Part shown: one piece after another, positions 1-8,096 of the stretch
How the letters are laid out: each line of letters begins with the position of its first letter
Position numbering within the stretch: position 1 is the first letter of the stretch
NCBI RefSeq assembly: GCF_002813135.1
Contig: NZ_PHTY01000001.1
Span: forward strand, 1,235,501-1,299,500
Direction of reading: 5' to 3'
Origin: Ulvibacter sp. MAR_2010_11
Lineage (GTDB): Bacteria; Bacteroidota; Bacteroidia; Flavobacteriales; Flavobacteriaceae
Length of the DNA stretch: 64,000 nt
Position numbers and translations under genes: made by a program
The notes under the pieces: generated by a model
The model's input: the letters and a program-made list of their open reading frames with translations, nothing else
What the model was told of the DNA's origin: nothing
The model's database searches: none

Positions 1-469
1 ACACCATTTCCCAAAGTGTCCGGTCCCAATACACCAGATTGGGAAAGTATTCGTGCTGAGGTCCGTGCATATTGGTAAACCCGGCGTGCACAAACAATCG
101 GTTTTCGGAATCGATATAATAATTTTCAAGTCCTTCCAGAAACTGTATGTGTTTTTCGATTGCTGCTTCAGAAAGAGTTGCATAGCTCTCCTTGGTTGCT
201 GCGCCACCATGAGCAAGCCACATTGGATTGTTAATCTTTTCCTTCAGAAAGGGATACAATAATTCCTCATGATTTCCACGTAGAAAGATGCAGTGGTATT
301 TTTCAGAAAAATTTATCAAAAACGAAATGGTTTCCGAAGATTCACCCCAACCATCTACATAATCACCTACGAAGATAAAGGTATCTTCCCGGGTGTAATT
401 TACCCGTCCCAAAACCTGCTGTAAAGCTCTTAATCCGCCGTGTATGTCACCAACTACCAGTGTTCTCAT
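1..469 (-). CDS. metallophosphoesterase (serine/threonine phosphatase-like), 3' end outside window
   Basis: The first 156 codons are present and the C-terminus lies beyond position 1. The protein starts MRTLVVGDIHGG and carries the calcineurin-like phosphoesterase signatures in order: GDIHG near residue 7, GDYVDGWG near 37, GNHEE near 68 and HAGF near 124. These supply the two-metal site of PPP-type phosphatases such as bacterial PrpA/ApaH relatives. In GDYVDGWG a Gly replaces the Arg of the usual GDxVDRG. The start codon shares its A with the stop of the upstream zinc-ribbon gene (TAATG), so the two are translationally coupled. The substrate (protein phosphate or dinucleotide polyphosphate) cannot be told from sequence. 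Family is secure, specificity is not. Confidence 0.88.
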   Translation of the reverse strand, partial: MRTLVVGDIHGGLRALQQVLGRVNYTREDTFIFVGDYVDGWGESSETISFLINFSEKYHCIFLRGNHEELLYPFLKEKINNPMWLAHGGAATKESYATLSEAAIEKHIQFLEGLENYYIDSENRLFVHAGFTNMHGPQHEYFPNLVYWDRTLWEMV

Positions 470-1569
470 TATTTCATAAAGATTACAATCACGGCAAGCA
501 CTGCGAGAATTGCCATTACAAAGAAGAAAATTTTCCAGAATGAATAGGGACGCTGTCCCGAGAGCGCTCCGTTTTGTCCGTTTACGAAAAAGTTATAGCG
601 TTTTCCTTTAAAGCGATACGCGCTTACATATACCGGAAGTAGAATATGTTTAAAGGTTTCTTCACTCAATTTCATATTGATGCTGCTTACCTGTTGGGTA
701 TCACCCCCAATGTCTCTTCTTACCCAGCGATCGGCAATCTTTTGAGCTTCCTTGTTCGATTCCAAATGACCTTCTTTTAACGGAATGGTATATTTTTCGG
801 TGACAAATCCTGCCAAAAAACTACTGTCGAAGGGCTGTAATTGTTTCAGATCCCAACGCGCCACCTTTGGTGGAATAGTTCCTGTCTTTTGCTGTGAAGC
901 TTTTATTAAAGTATCATCCACAAAGCCGCTAATACTACCTGAAGCATAAGTCCAACGTGTTCGCCGTTCCTGTCGGGTTCGGGAAACAGATTTCCCATTG
1001 ACTGTGGTGGTATAGGGAACGGTTACATAATAATAATCGCCACGCTGCCCGGTATAAGTGGCCGATAGTTGTGCGTCGAAAGTCCAATATGGGGAATACA
1101 ATCCTTTGGTATTTTGCGGATCGATCGCAGCTTTCTTTAAGTCGTTGGGAGCAAACCACAGGCTATCCACCCATTTTTTAAATAGTTGATGTGCCTTTTT
1201 CTGGTCCATCTGAAAGGGAAGTACGGCTCCGGGGAGAATCCAATCCTCCCTGTACATATCTTCTACTATCAGTGGCATCCCGCAGTATACGCAGTGAAGT
1301 GATTTGTAATTTTCTTCCACATGCTGATGCGCACCACAGTTTTTACAATCCAGCATGGTGATTTTTTCACTGTGCGATTGGGTTCCCAATTCGTCGAGAA
1401 AGGGCTGTAATTCTAATTCCTTAAAACCATTTTCTGAAGGTGCAATTTCCTGGGTATGCCCGCAGTATTCACATTTGAGCTCGGTGGTACCGGGTGCATA
1501 GAGCAATTCGGCCCCGCAGTTGACACAGGATTTTTTAAGCTCAGATTTTTGTGGATTGGTTTCCTCCAT
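469..1569 (-). CDS. double zinc-ribbon membrane-anchored protein (YdjG-like)
   Basis: 366 residues. Two zinc-ribbon modules open the protein: CVNCG/CEYCG at about residues 16-37 and CKNCG/CVYCG at about 75-97, both of the TFIIB type. The middle is a soluble domain rich in aromatic residues, and one transmembrane helix (IFFFVMAILAVLAVIVIF) ends it at about 343-364, giving a tail-anchored layout. Bacillus YdjG has a similar layout and is encoded next to the SPFH protein YdjI, where the group recruits PspA to the membrane. Here too an SPFH gene lies just upstream on the same strand (1667-2806), so a role in a membrane-stress platform is inferred. No PspA gene is visible in the window. The gene runs into the phosphatase by a TAATG overlap. 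Confidence 0.75.
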   Translation of the reverse strand: MEETNPQKSELKKSCVNCGAELLYAPGTTELKCEYCGHTQEIAPSENGFKELELQPFLDELGTQSHSEKITMLDCKNCGAHQHVEENYKSLHCVYCGMPLIVEDMYREDWILPGAVLPFQMDQKKAHQLFKKWVDSLWFAPNDLKKAAIDPQNTKGLYSPYWTFDAQLSATYTGQRGDYYYVTVPYTTTVNGKSVSRTRQERRTRWTYASGSISGFVDDTLIKASQQKTGTIPPKVARWDLKQLQPFDSSFLAGFVTEKYTIPLKEGHLESNKEAQKIADRWVRRDIGGDTQQVSSINMKLSEETFKHILLPVYVSAYRFKGKRYNFFVNGQNGALSGQRPYSFWKIFFFVMAILAVLAVIVIFMK

Positions 1570-1590
1570 TGTTTTAGAAACGAACGATAT

Positions 1591-1660
1591 GTCATTCCGA
1601 GCAAGGCGAGGAATCTTTTTTCTGAAAGAGATTTCTCAGTCGGTCCTTCTTCGGAATGAC
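1591..1660. repeat. dispersed inverted repeat (gtcattccga type) between two genes
   Basis: Perfect 10-bp arms GTCATTCCGA (1591-1600) and TCGGAATGAC (1651-1660) bound a 70-bp element. The interior repeats the motif imperfectly (gaggaatct against gatttctc). It lies between the SPFH gene and the zinc-ribbon gene. Sequences of this type are common between genes in flavobacteria. The same GTCATTCC end recurs at 49471 inside metG. It can fold as a long hairpin, but there is no T-run to make it a clear terminator. Confidence 0.7.
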
Positions 1661-1666
1661 AAAAAA

Positions 1667-2806
1667 TTATTGTCCCGGAAGCGGTGGTGGGGTATTTCCA
1701 CCTAAAAATGCTTTTAGTTCGTCCACCTCGTTTAGGGCCATCCAATTTTGCATTCCTTGCTTCCAAACAAGAGTATCTTTGTTAATGGTTCTATTGGCAA
1801 ACAAAGCACTTAGCTGCTCAATGGTTGCAGGCCCTGCTTGTTGTCCGTTGGCCGCATAAAAATACTGTACCGCGACCGGCATAGGAGGCGGCATAGCGCC
1901 ACCGTGTTGTTGCATTGGGACTTGTTGTTGACCGCCCATTTGAGGAGCCATCATCCCGCCCATTTGCTGGGCTAGCACAAAGCCCATACCCATTCCCATT
2001 CCGGCGCCGGCAGTTCCGCCTTCATTGGAAGCAGCAGCTTCAATGGCTTTTGCAGTTTTAAACTTGGTTAATTTGTCCAAATCCAGTTTGTCGATACGGC
2101 TGTATTCGAAGATTTCTTTTTTAAGATCTTCGGGCATAGAGACATTTTCAATAAAGAATTTTTCCAACGAAATTCCCACGCTGTTAAATTCGGGCTGCAT
2201 CACTTCTTTACAGGTTTGCGAAAGCTCGGTGGTGTTTGCCGCATACAATTCGATGGGAAGATTGGCTTCACCTACTGTATCTGTAAAACGCGTAGCAATG
2301 AGGCTTTTTAGGTGCTCGTTGATTTCGAAATTGGTAAAATTATTATCGGTTCCTACTATATCGATGAGAAATTTTCCGGGATCATTAATTTTGTAGGCAT
2401 AGGTTCCAAAGGCGCGTATCTCAACCAATCCGAAACGTTCATCGTTTAAGGTAATCGGGTTTTTGGTGCCCCATTTTTCATCGGTGAAAAGGTGGGTATT
2501 TACAAAATACACTTCGGCTTTAAACGGACTGTCAAATCCGTACTTCCATCCTTTTAAAGTGGTTAAAATGGGCAGGTTTTGAGTATTTAGAGTATACGTT
2601 CCCGGTTTAAAGACATCTGCTAACTGACCTTCATTAATGAACACCGCTGCTTGTCCTTCCCGGACGATGAGCTTGGCGTTGTTCTTAATTTCATTTTGGT
2701 AGCGTTCAAAACGGTGGCAGATGGTATCGTCTGTATAATCCAGCCATTCAATAATGTCTATAAATTCGTGACTTAGTTTTTCTTTGATCTTATCGAAAAT
2801 GCCCAT
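1667..2806 (-). CDS. SPFH-domain protein with C-terminal GYF_2 domain (YdjI/virion-core-like)
   Basis: 379 residues. The N-terminal two thirds (about 1-255) read as the SPFH-like family often annotated 'virion core protein': GIFDKIKEKLSHEFIDIIEW at the start, then VREGQAAVFINEGQLADVF, and a later stretch with helical charge pattern around residues 225-250. A Gly/Met/Gln-rich linker follows (about 255-310, AGAGMGMGMGF, QQMGGMMAPQMGG). The C-terminus (about 312-370) is a GYF_2/DUF4339 domain with YFYAANGQQAGPATIEQL and LVWKQGMQNWMAL, usually a protein-interaction module. It ends PPPLPGQ, a proline-rich tail. Together with the zinc-ribbon gene downstream it resembles the Bacillus ydjG-ydjI pair that organises a membrane-stress scaffold. 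The exact role in Bacteroidota is unknown. Confidence 0.78.
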   Translation of the reverse strand: MGIFDKIKEKLSHEFIDIIEWLDYTDDTICHRFERYQNEIKNNAKLIVREGQAAVFINEGQLADVFKPGTYTLNTQNLPILTTLKGWKYGFDSPFKAEVYFVNTHLFTDEKWGTKNPITLNDERFGLVEIRAFGTYAYKINDPGKFLIDIVGTDNNFTNFEINEHLKSLIATRFTDTVGEANLPIELYAANTTELSQTCKEVMQPEFNSVGISLEKFFIENVSMPEDLKKEIFEYSRIDKLDLDKLTKFKTAKAIEAAASNEGGTAGAGMGMGMGFVLAQQMGGMMAPQMGGQQQVPMQQHGGAMPPPMPVAVQYFYAANGQQAGPATIEQLSALFANRTINKDTLVWKQGMQNWMALNEVDELKAFLGGNTPPPLPGQ

Positions 2807-3039
2807 GCGATGTAAATTTTAAAAAGTTGAAGTTTAAAGGTAGTAAATTTTCATTTTTTAAAAAGGAGTAATTTATAATTCCTATCTTTAAGTTTCTCCC
2901 CGGTTTTTTTAAAGAATGTCTTATGAAAACTGTTAGTCTGTTTTTATTCTTTTTTGTTACTAAAAGCTCAATTTGACAGGCTATAGCTTATAAATATGCA
3001 ATTCATTTCTATATAAAGTATTAACCAAATAATATTCTT

Positions 3040-3969
3040 ATGAAAAAGATAGTTACTCTCTTAGTATTTGTAAGTGCCGGTTGTTTTGGTCAGTTTATGG
3101 ACGATATGGAAAGTTATACCGATGGGCAACCCATTTCTCAAGACCATTGGACCGATGCTGATTGCGGAGGAGGTGCGGGTTGTGCCATTATTTCTACATC
3201 CCACATATCACGCAGCGGCTCTATGTCTGGAGTAATTCCCGATGACGGAACGACTGATGCGATTTTGAATCTTGGGAATAAAATATTTGGCACCTGGGCG
3301 ATTCAGTTCTCGATGTATGTTCCACTAACGCAAGAAGCCACATGGATTATCAAAGGAGAGGTGCCTGTGGGGACATCGACCGATGTGGGCTTCTTTTACT
3401 TTAACCGGGATAATAACAGCCCCGGGATGGGAAGTATAGAGGATGTAAGTGGTGGCCCGTATAGCTTCAGCTTTCCCCATGATACTTGGTTCAGTGTTCA
3501 TTTGCTTTTCGATATTAATGCCGGAATGGGGGCAGCGACTTGGCAAGTGTACATCAATAAAGAAGAGGTGTTGCCGCCCGGAACAGATTTTGCAAATGCT
3601 ACAGGAGATCGTCCCACCAGTTTGGGGGGAATTAATTTTAAATCTATTAGCACGGACAATTTGTATTACTTGGACGATTTTTGTTATAATTCTGAGGGTT
3701 TGCCCCAAAATTGCTTCCTTGGTGTCGAGGAGTATCACAACCATGGGTTTCAATTGTATCCAAATCCTATGGACACCAAACTTTTTATTGCTAACAAGAA
3801 TCAGTTGGCAATAGAGCAAATTGAACTAATTGATGTGCAAGGGAGAAGGGTTATCGTAAAAACTGATGAATTTGAAGTTATCGATGTTGCACTATTGGAC
3901 AGCGGTGTTTTTTTTCTAAGAATAAAGACAGAATTCGGGGTAATAACACAAAAGATCGTGAAGAAATAG
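3040..3969 (+). CDS. secreted protein with T9SS type A sorting domain
   Basis: 309 residues. A signal peptide (MKKIVTLLVFVSAGCFGQ) is followed by a domain with the layout of a concanavalin/LamG-like beta sandwich (about 20-225), containing MDDMESYTDGQPIS and DDFCYNSEG. The last 75 residues are a type IX secretion sorting domain: LYPNPMDTKLF, then IELIDVQGRRV, and the terminal KIVKK. The protein should cross the outer membrane through T9SS and be released or attached to the surface. Nothing shows a catalytic site; a carbohydrate- or protein-binding role is only a guess. It is a single gene, divergent from the SPFH gene and convergent with the next gene, with one base between their stops. Confidence 0.85.
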   Translation: MKKIVTLLVFVSAGCFGQFMDDMESYTDGQPISQDHWTDADCGGGAGCAIISTSHISRSGSMSGVIPDDGTTDAILNLGNKIFGTWAIQFSMYVPLTQEATWIIKGEVPVGTSTDVGFFYFNRDNNSPGMGSIEDVSGGPYSFSFPHDTWFSVHLLFDINAGMGAATWQVYINKEEVLPPGTDFANATGDRPTSLGGINFKSISTDNLYYLDDFCYNSEGLPQNCFLGVEEYHNHGFQLYPNPMDTKLFIANKNQLAIEQIELIDVQGRRVIVKTDEFEVIDVALLDSGVFFLRIKTEFGVITQKIVKK

Positions 3970-3970
3970 G

Positions 3971-5107
3971 TTAATTGTACTTCACTTTCCGAAGTATTCT
4001 GACCGATTCTTTAAACGCCTGGTATACCTTGCCATTGGTTTGCTTCAGCAATCCCTTGGCTTCGTATAGTTTTTCCATCGCGTCCGTAAAATCATTCAAA
4101 TAACAGATAAGATAGGTGGCAGGAAGATGCACCAAATCTTTTTCTTCGGAAGGAATTAAGGGAATATTCTTTTTCAGTTTTTCAATTAACGCATTGTTCG
4201 AGTTGTAAATATGATGCAATGTTTTTTTATTGAAACGAGGCGGTTCGAAAATTAATTTCGAATCGATATGATGTGAGCCATTATCACCAAAAGTGATGGT
4301 CACCTCTTCCAACGGATAGTATTTATACTGGTTGTTCAATCCCAAATGAACGTATTCGGTGATTCTAAATTCTTCTTCATTATAGGCAATACTTATTTCG
4401 TCCAAGGCCGAATAAAAGAGCCGAACCTGTTCATTAATCAGTTCGATGTCAACCCTGGAATAATAGGTTTCTCCTTTTACGTGTTTGGTAATTCCGGCCC
4501 AACATACCACGAATAATTCTTTGAACACCTTATAATTCGATTCCAAATCGCTGTGACGATGGTTGATAAAATCGATCACCCCATCGAGCGTAAGCTCAAT
4601 GTTATTTTTTGCATTTTTTTCTATGGCGTGAACAATAGCCGAATTAACGTCTTCGATCACAATGTCAAAATCCTTGGGCATTGAAATGCTCCCGTCTCGT
4701 AGAAAAATGGAACCGCCCCAGTATTTCCAAATGTTTTTCCGCAAGGAGGTAATCTTCCCGTTGGGCCTAATGGTCACCAGCCCCACAACCTTGTCTTCCG
4801 GCAAATGCGGAAAAGCCACATTCTCATAAATAATTAAAGGCGCATTAGTAAGATAGGCGTTTATTAGATTCTGAATTTTACTGTCATCAAAAAAATCGAC
4901 GCCGCGAATCTCATTGGTCTCGTCTTCTACACCAACTACTATAAACGAATTGTTCTTTGGGTTGCTGTTGCTCAGGGCACAGATATGTTTTAAAAACTTG
5001 GCCTTGCCTTCCTTGGTTCCCAGATCGATACTTCGCTTTTTGTCATAGAAACTACTCTCATCGTTGTGAGCTAAAAGGTTTTTAATTAAAAGGCGTTTGT
5101 TGATCAT
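3971..5107 (-). CDS. AlbA_2 (Schlafen-like) domain protein
   Basis: 378 residues. The N-terminal ~150 residues match the AlbA_2 pattern: an acidic NDESSFYDKKRSIDL segment, HICALSNSNPKNNSFIVVGVEDE, then GVDFFDDSKIQNLINAYL and a WGGSIFLRDGSIS strand. These domains occur in nucleic-acid-linked regulators and some defence proteins, often annotated 'ATP-binding protein'. The C-terminal half has no motif I can name; it lacks the GHKL-like ATPase motifs of larger family members. The gene stands alone on the minus strand and is preceded by an inverted repeat that lies in its 5' region. Function is unknown; a defence role is possible but unsupported by its neighbours. Confidence 0.7.
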   Translation of the reverse strand: MINKRLLIKNLLAHNDESSFYDKKRSIDLGTKEGKAKFLKHICALSNSNPKNNSFIVVGVEDETNEIRGVDFFDDSKIQNLINAYLTNAPLIIYENVAFPHLPEDKVVGLVTIRPNGKITSLRKNIWKYWGGSIFLRDGSISMPKDFDIVIEDVNSAIVHAIEKNAKNNIELTLDGVIDFINHRHSDLESNYKVFKELFVVCWAGITKHVKGETYYSRVDIELINEQVRLFYSALDEISIAYNEEEFRITEYVHLGLNNQYKYYPLEEVTITFGDNGSHHIDSKLIFEPPRFNKKTLHHIYNSNNALIEKLKKNIPLIPSEEKDLVHLPATYLICYLNDFTDAMEKLYEAKGLLKQTNGKVYQAFKESVRILRKVKYN

Positions 5108-5123
5108 TGTTCTGGTTGTCCGG

Positions 5124-5179
5124 TCGAGCGCAGTCGAGACCTAACATTTATTTTTCTAAAACCTCTCGACTGCGCTCGA
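5124..5179. repeat. inverted repeat with 15-bp perfect arms
   Basis: TCGAGCGCAGTCGAG at 5124-5138 is the exact reverse complement of 5165-5179, with a 26-bp AT-rich loop. The two minus-strand genes on either side begin at 5107 and end at 5188, so the element fills the gap. It resembles the ctcgactgcgctcgag repeats scattered between genes in flavobacteria. In RNA it would form a strong hairpin, perhaps stabilising or ending the upstream dehydrogenase transcript. Confidence 0.75.
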
Positions 5180-5187
5180 GGAGACAT

Positions 5188-5943
5188 TTAAATTTTATTG
5201 ACAATCGTAGAAGAAGCCTGATCCAAAGACATTACGGTTAAATCGGCTATATTAACGTGTGGTGGACGCGTGACGGCAAACCAAATAATGTCTGCAATAT
5301 CCTCGGGTTGTAAGGGAGTAAACCCTTGATATACTTTGCCGGCTCGCTCACTATCTCCTTTAAACCGCACCTCGCTAAATTCGGTTTCCACCATTCCGGG
5401 GTTGATAGCTCCTACCTTAATACCGGTTCCGTTGAGGTCCAATCGCATTCCTTGATTAATGGCATCAACTGCATGTTTACTGGCGCAATACACATTGCCT
5501 TTAGGATAGACTTCCTTGCCCGCTGTCGAACCAATATTAATGATATGGCCTGACTTTCTAGACAACATTTGCGGGAGGACGGCTTTGCTAACGTATAAAA
5601 GTCCTTTTACATTAATGTCCAGCATGGCATCCCAATCGTCTGTACTTCCTTCCTGCATTGTGTCTAAGCCGTGTGCATTTCCGGCGTTGTTGATTAAAAT
5701 ATCTATTTCTGAAAAGTTTTCAGGGAGGTTCTGAAGTTTTGTAAAAACGGTTTCCTTTTCTCTCACATCGAAGCTAAGGGTATGCAGCTGTGTGTATTTT
5801 TGTAATTGGGAAGCTATTTCAGTTAAGCGCTCCTCTCGGCGTCCACAAAGTACTAGTTTGACGCCGTTTTTTGCAAACAGGAAGGCAGTTGCCTTGCCTA
5901 TCCCCGATGTCGCTCCTGTGATAAGTGCTGTTTTATTTTTCAT
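5188..5943 (-). CDS. SDR family NAD(P)-dependent oxidoreductase (YdfG-like)
   Basis: 251 residues, the usual length of classical short-chain dehydrogenases. It shows the cofactor motif TGATSGIGKAT (residues 8-18), CGRREERL at the end of beta 2 (basic residues there suggest NADP), NNAG near residue 85, and the catalytic Ser and YCASK (Tyr-x3-Lys) near 138-156. The sequence pattern, including GAINPGMVETEFSEVRF after the active site, fits the L-allo-threonine/3-hydroxy acid dehydrogenase group typified by E. coli YdfG. The real substrate is not shown by context. It is transcribed alone; the repeat at 5124-5179 follows it. Confidence 0.88.
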   Translation of the reverse strand: MKNKTALITGATSGIGKATAFLFAKNGVKLVLCGRREERLTEIASQLQKYTQLHTLSFDVREKETVFTKLQNLPENFSEIDILINNAGNAHGLDTMQEGSTDDWDAMLDINVKGLLYVSKAVLPQMLSRKSGHIINIGSTAGKEVYPKGNVYCASKHAVDAINQGMRLDLNGTGIKVGAINPGMVETEFSEVRFKGDSERAGKVYQGFTPLQPEDIADIIWFAVTRPPHVNIADLTVMSLDQASSTIVNKI

Positions 5944-6054
5944 TCAAATTCTTTCTCTAAAAGTATAACTTCTTTAACATTTTATAAAGTTAATAGCGGG
6001 TTAAATATGGTGTTAATCAATGTTAACTTGAAAAATTTTGTTGCGAAGCTCGAT

Positions 6055-6062
6055 TATGTTTG
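6055..6062 (+). promoter_or_regulatory. putative -7 promoter box for the DUF4382 gene
   Basis: TATGTTTG is a perfect match to the Bacteroidota -7 consensus TAnnTTTG, 28 bases before the start at 6091. TTG triplets lie upstream but none at the ideal spacing. Confidence 0.45.
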
Positions 6063-6090
6063 CCTTAAACAAACCCAAAATTTTTGAAAA

Positions 6091-6873
6091 ATGAAAAATT
6101 TATTAAAATTAAGTCTAGTTGTGTTAATGTTTGTAGGATTTGCTTCTTGTAGCGATGATGATAAACCTACAGAAGGAAATGCGAGAATGTCGGTGAAACT
6201 TACCGATGCTCCGGGAGATTATGATGCCGTGTATGTGGATGTTCGAGATGTTGTTATTAAAACTAACGGCAGTGAAACCGAAACTTCCATAGGACAGGTA
6301 AACGCAGGAGTGTACAATCTACTTGAACTTACAGGTGGTGCTTCTGTATTATTGGTAGACGATGAAATTCCTGCCGGAACAGTAAGTCAGATTAGATTGG
6401 TGTTAGGAGATAACAACACAGTAGTTATCGACGGGCAAACGTATCCCCTTGCAACGCCCAGTGCACAACAATCAGGTTTAAAAATTCAGGTAAACGAGAC
6501 ATTGCAAGCCGGGATTTTTTATGAATTTATTCTCGACTTCGATGTTGAAGAGTCTATTGTAGTTCAAGGAAATGGAAACTATAGTTTAAAACCGGTTATT
6601 AGAGCGAGTACAGTTGCCGAAAGTGGATCCATCTCGGGTACTGTATTGCCTATTGGTCTACAGTCCTTGGTAACTGCAAAAAGTGGGTTGCTTGAAATTT
6701 CAAGTTACACCAATGCTCAGGGTGCCTTTGTATTAAGTGGAGTTCCAAATGGAACTTACACTGTAACTGTGGAAACTGAAGCATCTGCAGGATTGCCTTC
6801 AATTGTAATAGAGGATGTGGTAGTGGTAAACGGTGAGATTACAACACTTGGCACTATTGATTTGGAGTTGTAA
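6091..6873 (+). CDS. DUF4382 domain lipoprotein with carboxypeptidase-regulatory-like C-terminus
   Basis: 260 residues. A lipoprotein signal (LVVLMFVGFASCSDDDK, lipobox FASC) puts it in the envelope; the acidic SDDD after the Cys fits the surface-export signal described for Bacteroidota lipoproteins. Residues about 30-165 form a DUF4382 domain: ARMSVKLTDAPGDYDAVYVDV is its typical opening. Residues about 175-258 form a beta-sandwich of the carboxypeptidase-regulatory type (SGTVLPIG, TNAQGAFVLSGVPNGTYTV). No catalytic residues are evident. It is a single transcription unit with its own promoter-like box and a strong terminator. Confidence 0.85.
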   Translation: MKNLLKLSLVVLMFVGFASCSDDDKPTEGNARMSVKLTDAPGDYDAVYVDVRDVVIKTNGSETETSIGQVNAGVYNLLELTGGASVLLVDDEIPAGTVSQIRLVLGDNNTVVIDGQTYPLATPSAQQSGLKIQVNETLQAGIFYEFILDFDVEESIVVQGNGNYSLKPVIRASTVAESGSISGTVLPIGLQSLVTAKSGLLEISSYTNAQGAFVLSGVPNGTYTVTVETEASAGLPSIVIEDVVVVNGEITTLGTIDLEL

Positions 6874-6896
6874 ATTGAAGTAAAATAATGCAATTG

Positions 6897-6935
6897 AAAA
6901 GGGTAAACGTGAAGCGTTTACCCTTTTTATTTTTA
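6897..6935 (+). terminator. Rho-independent terminator after the DUF4382 gene
   Basis: GGGTAAACG (6901-6909) and CGTTTACCC (6915-6923) pair as a 9-bp stem, extended by flanking A/T pairs, with a 5-base loop and a T-rich tail. It separates this gene from the Bat operon. Confidence 0.85.
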
Positions 6936-7020
6936 ACCAATTATTAACAGGATTTTAAGTAATAAATTTCCAATTTGCGTGTCCTTAATACGAATACCGT
7001 TATTTGAAAATAATCTTAAC

Positions 7021-8025
7021 ATGGAAGAAGTAAAAACCGCCTTGGATATTGGCGCATTAAATGAAAAAATTGAAAAGGAAAGTGCGTTTGTTGACATCCT
7101 CTCTTTAGAGATTAATAAAGTAATTATAGGGCAGAAACACATGGTGGAACGCCTGCTCATAGGCTTACTGGGACAAGGACACATCTTGTTGGAAGGGGTC
7201 CCGGGATTAGCAAAAACATTAGCGATTAACTCCCTATCAAAAGCAGTACACGGAAGTTTTAGTCGGATACAATTTACCCCCGATTTGCTTCCAGCCGATG
7301 TGGTGGGAACACTTATTTACAACATGAAGCTGAACGATTTCAGCATTAAAAAAGGACCTATTTTCGCCAATTTCGTTCTTGCAGATGAAATTAACCGTGC
7401 TCCTGCCAAAGTACAATCGGCACTTCTGGAGGCCATGCAGGAGAAACAGGTTACCATTGGAGATACTACATTCCAATTGGACAGACCTTTTCTGGTAATG
7501 GCAACACAAAACCCAATTGAGCAGGAAGGAACTTATCCGCTGCCCGAAGCACAGGTAGACCGTTTTATGCTAAAAACGGTGATTAAATACCCTCAAATTG
7601 CAGAAGAACAGCTTATTATTCGTCAGAATTTAAAAGAAGGCTACGAAAAAATTAATCCGGTCGTTACTCTGGATCAGATAAAAAGAGCACAGGCCGCAGT
7701 TCGCGAAGTGTATATGGATGAAAAAATTGAAAAATACATCCTCGACATTGTTTTCGCCACTCGTACTCCCGAGAATTATCGTTTGGCTGATCTAAAACCA
7801 CTTATTAGTTTTGGTGCGTCCCCTCGTGGAAGTATCAATCTGGCAATGGCTTCAAAATGCTACGCCTTCATCAAACGAAGAGGGTATGTAATTCCTGAAG
7901 ACGTTCGCGCCGTAGTGCACGATGTACTTCGTCATCGTATAGGGATTTCTTATGAGGCTGAAGCCGAAAACATTACTTCCGAAGACATCATTAACAAAAT
8001 CGTTAACGAGATAGAAGTACCCTAA
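7021..8025 (+). CDS. MoxR-family AAA ATPase, first gene of the Bat operon
   Basis: 334 residues from the ATG at 7021; an upstream in-frame GTG at 6979 is less likely. Walker A reads LEGVPGLAKTL (about residue 58), Walker B FVLADEINRAPAKVQSALLEAMQE (about 115-135), and sensor 1 MATQNPIEQEGTYPLPEAQVDRF (about 160). This is the MoxR subgroup, in which the ATPase acts as a chaperone with von Willebrand A-domain partners. The gene heads a run of eight same-strand genes (moxR, DUF58, BatD-like, batA, batB, batC, batD, batE), the arrangement linked to oxygen and stress tolerance in Bacteroides and Leptospira. Confidence 0.93.
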   Translation: MEEVKTALDIGALNEKIEKESAFVDILSLEINKVIIGQKHMVERLLIGLLGQGHILLEGVPGLAKTLAINSLSKAVHGSFSRIQFTPDLLPADVVGTLIYNMKLNDFSIKKGPIFANFVLADEINRAPAKVQSALLEAMQEKQVTIGDTTFQLDRPFLVMATQNPIEQEGTYPLPEAQVDRFMLKTVIKYPQIAEEQLIIRQNLKEGYEKINPVVTLDQIKRAQAAVREVYMDEKIEKYILDIVFATRTPENYRLADLKPLISFGASPRGSINLAMASKCYAFIKRRGYVIPEDVRAVVHDVLRHRIGISYEAEAENITSEDIINKIVNEIEVP

Positions 8026-8026
8026 T

Positions 8027-8051
8027 AGTTCAAAGTTTCAAGTTCAAAGTT
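8027..8051. repeat. heptamer tandem repeat (AGTTCAA)n
   Basis: AGTTCAA, AGTTTCA, AGTTCAA follow each other with 7-base period at 8027-8047, then AGTT. It lies between the stop of moxR and the start of the DUF58 gene. Two other loci in the window (9041-9075 and 52040-52074) also show 7-base repeats of different sequence. Confidence 0.6.
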
Positions 8052-8096
8052 GCTTGCATTCTGAACCTTATTTCTTAAAACATTTGAACCGTTTAA

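Noticed and set aside
6979-7020. GTG start for moxR
   Set aside because: The ATG at 7021 gives the usual family start; the extra 14 residues are not typical.
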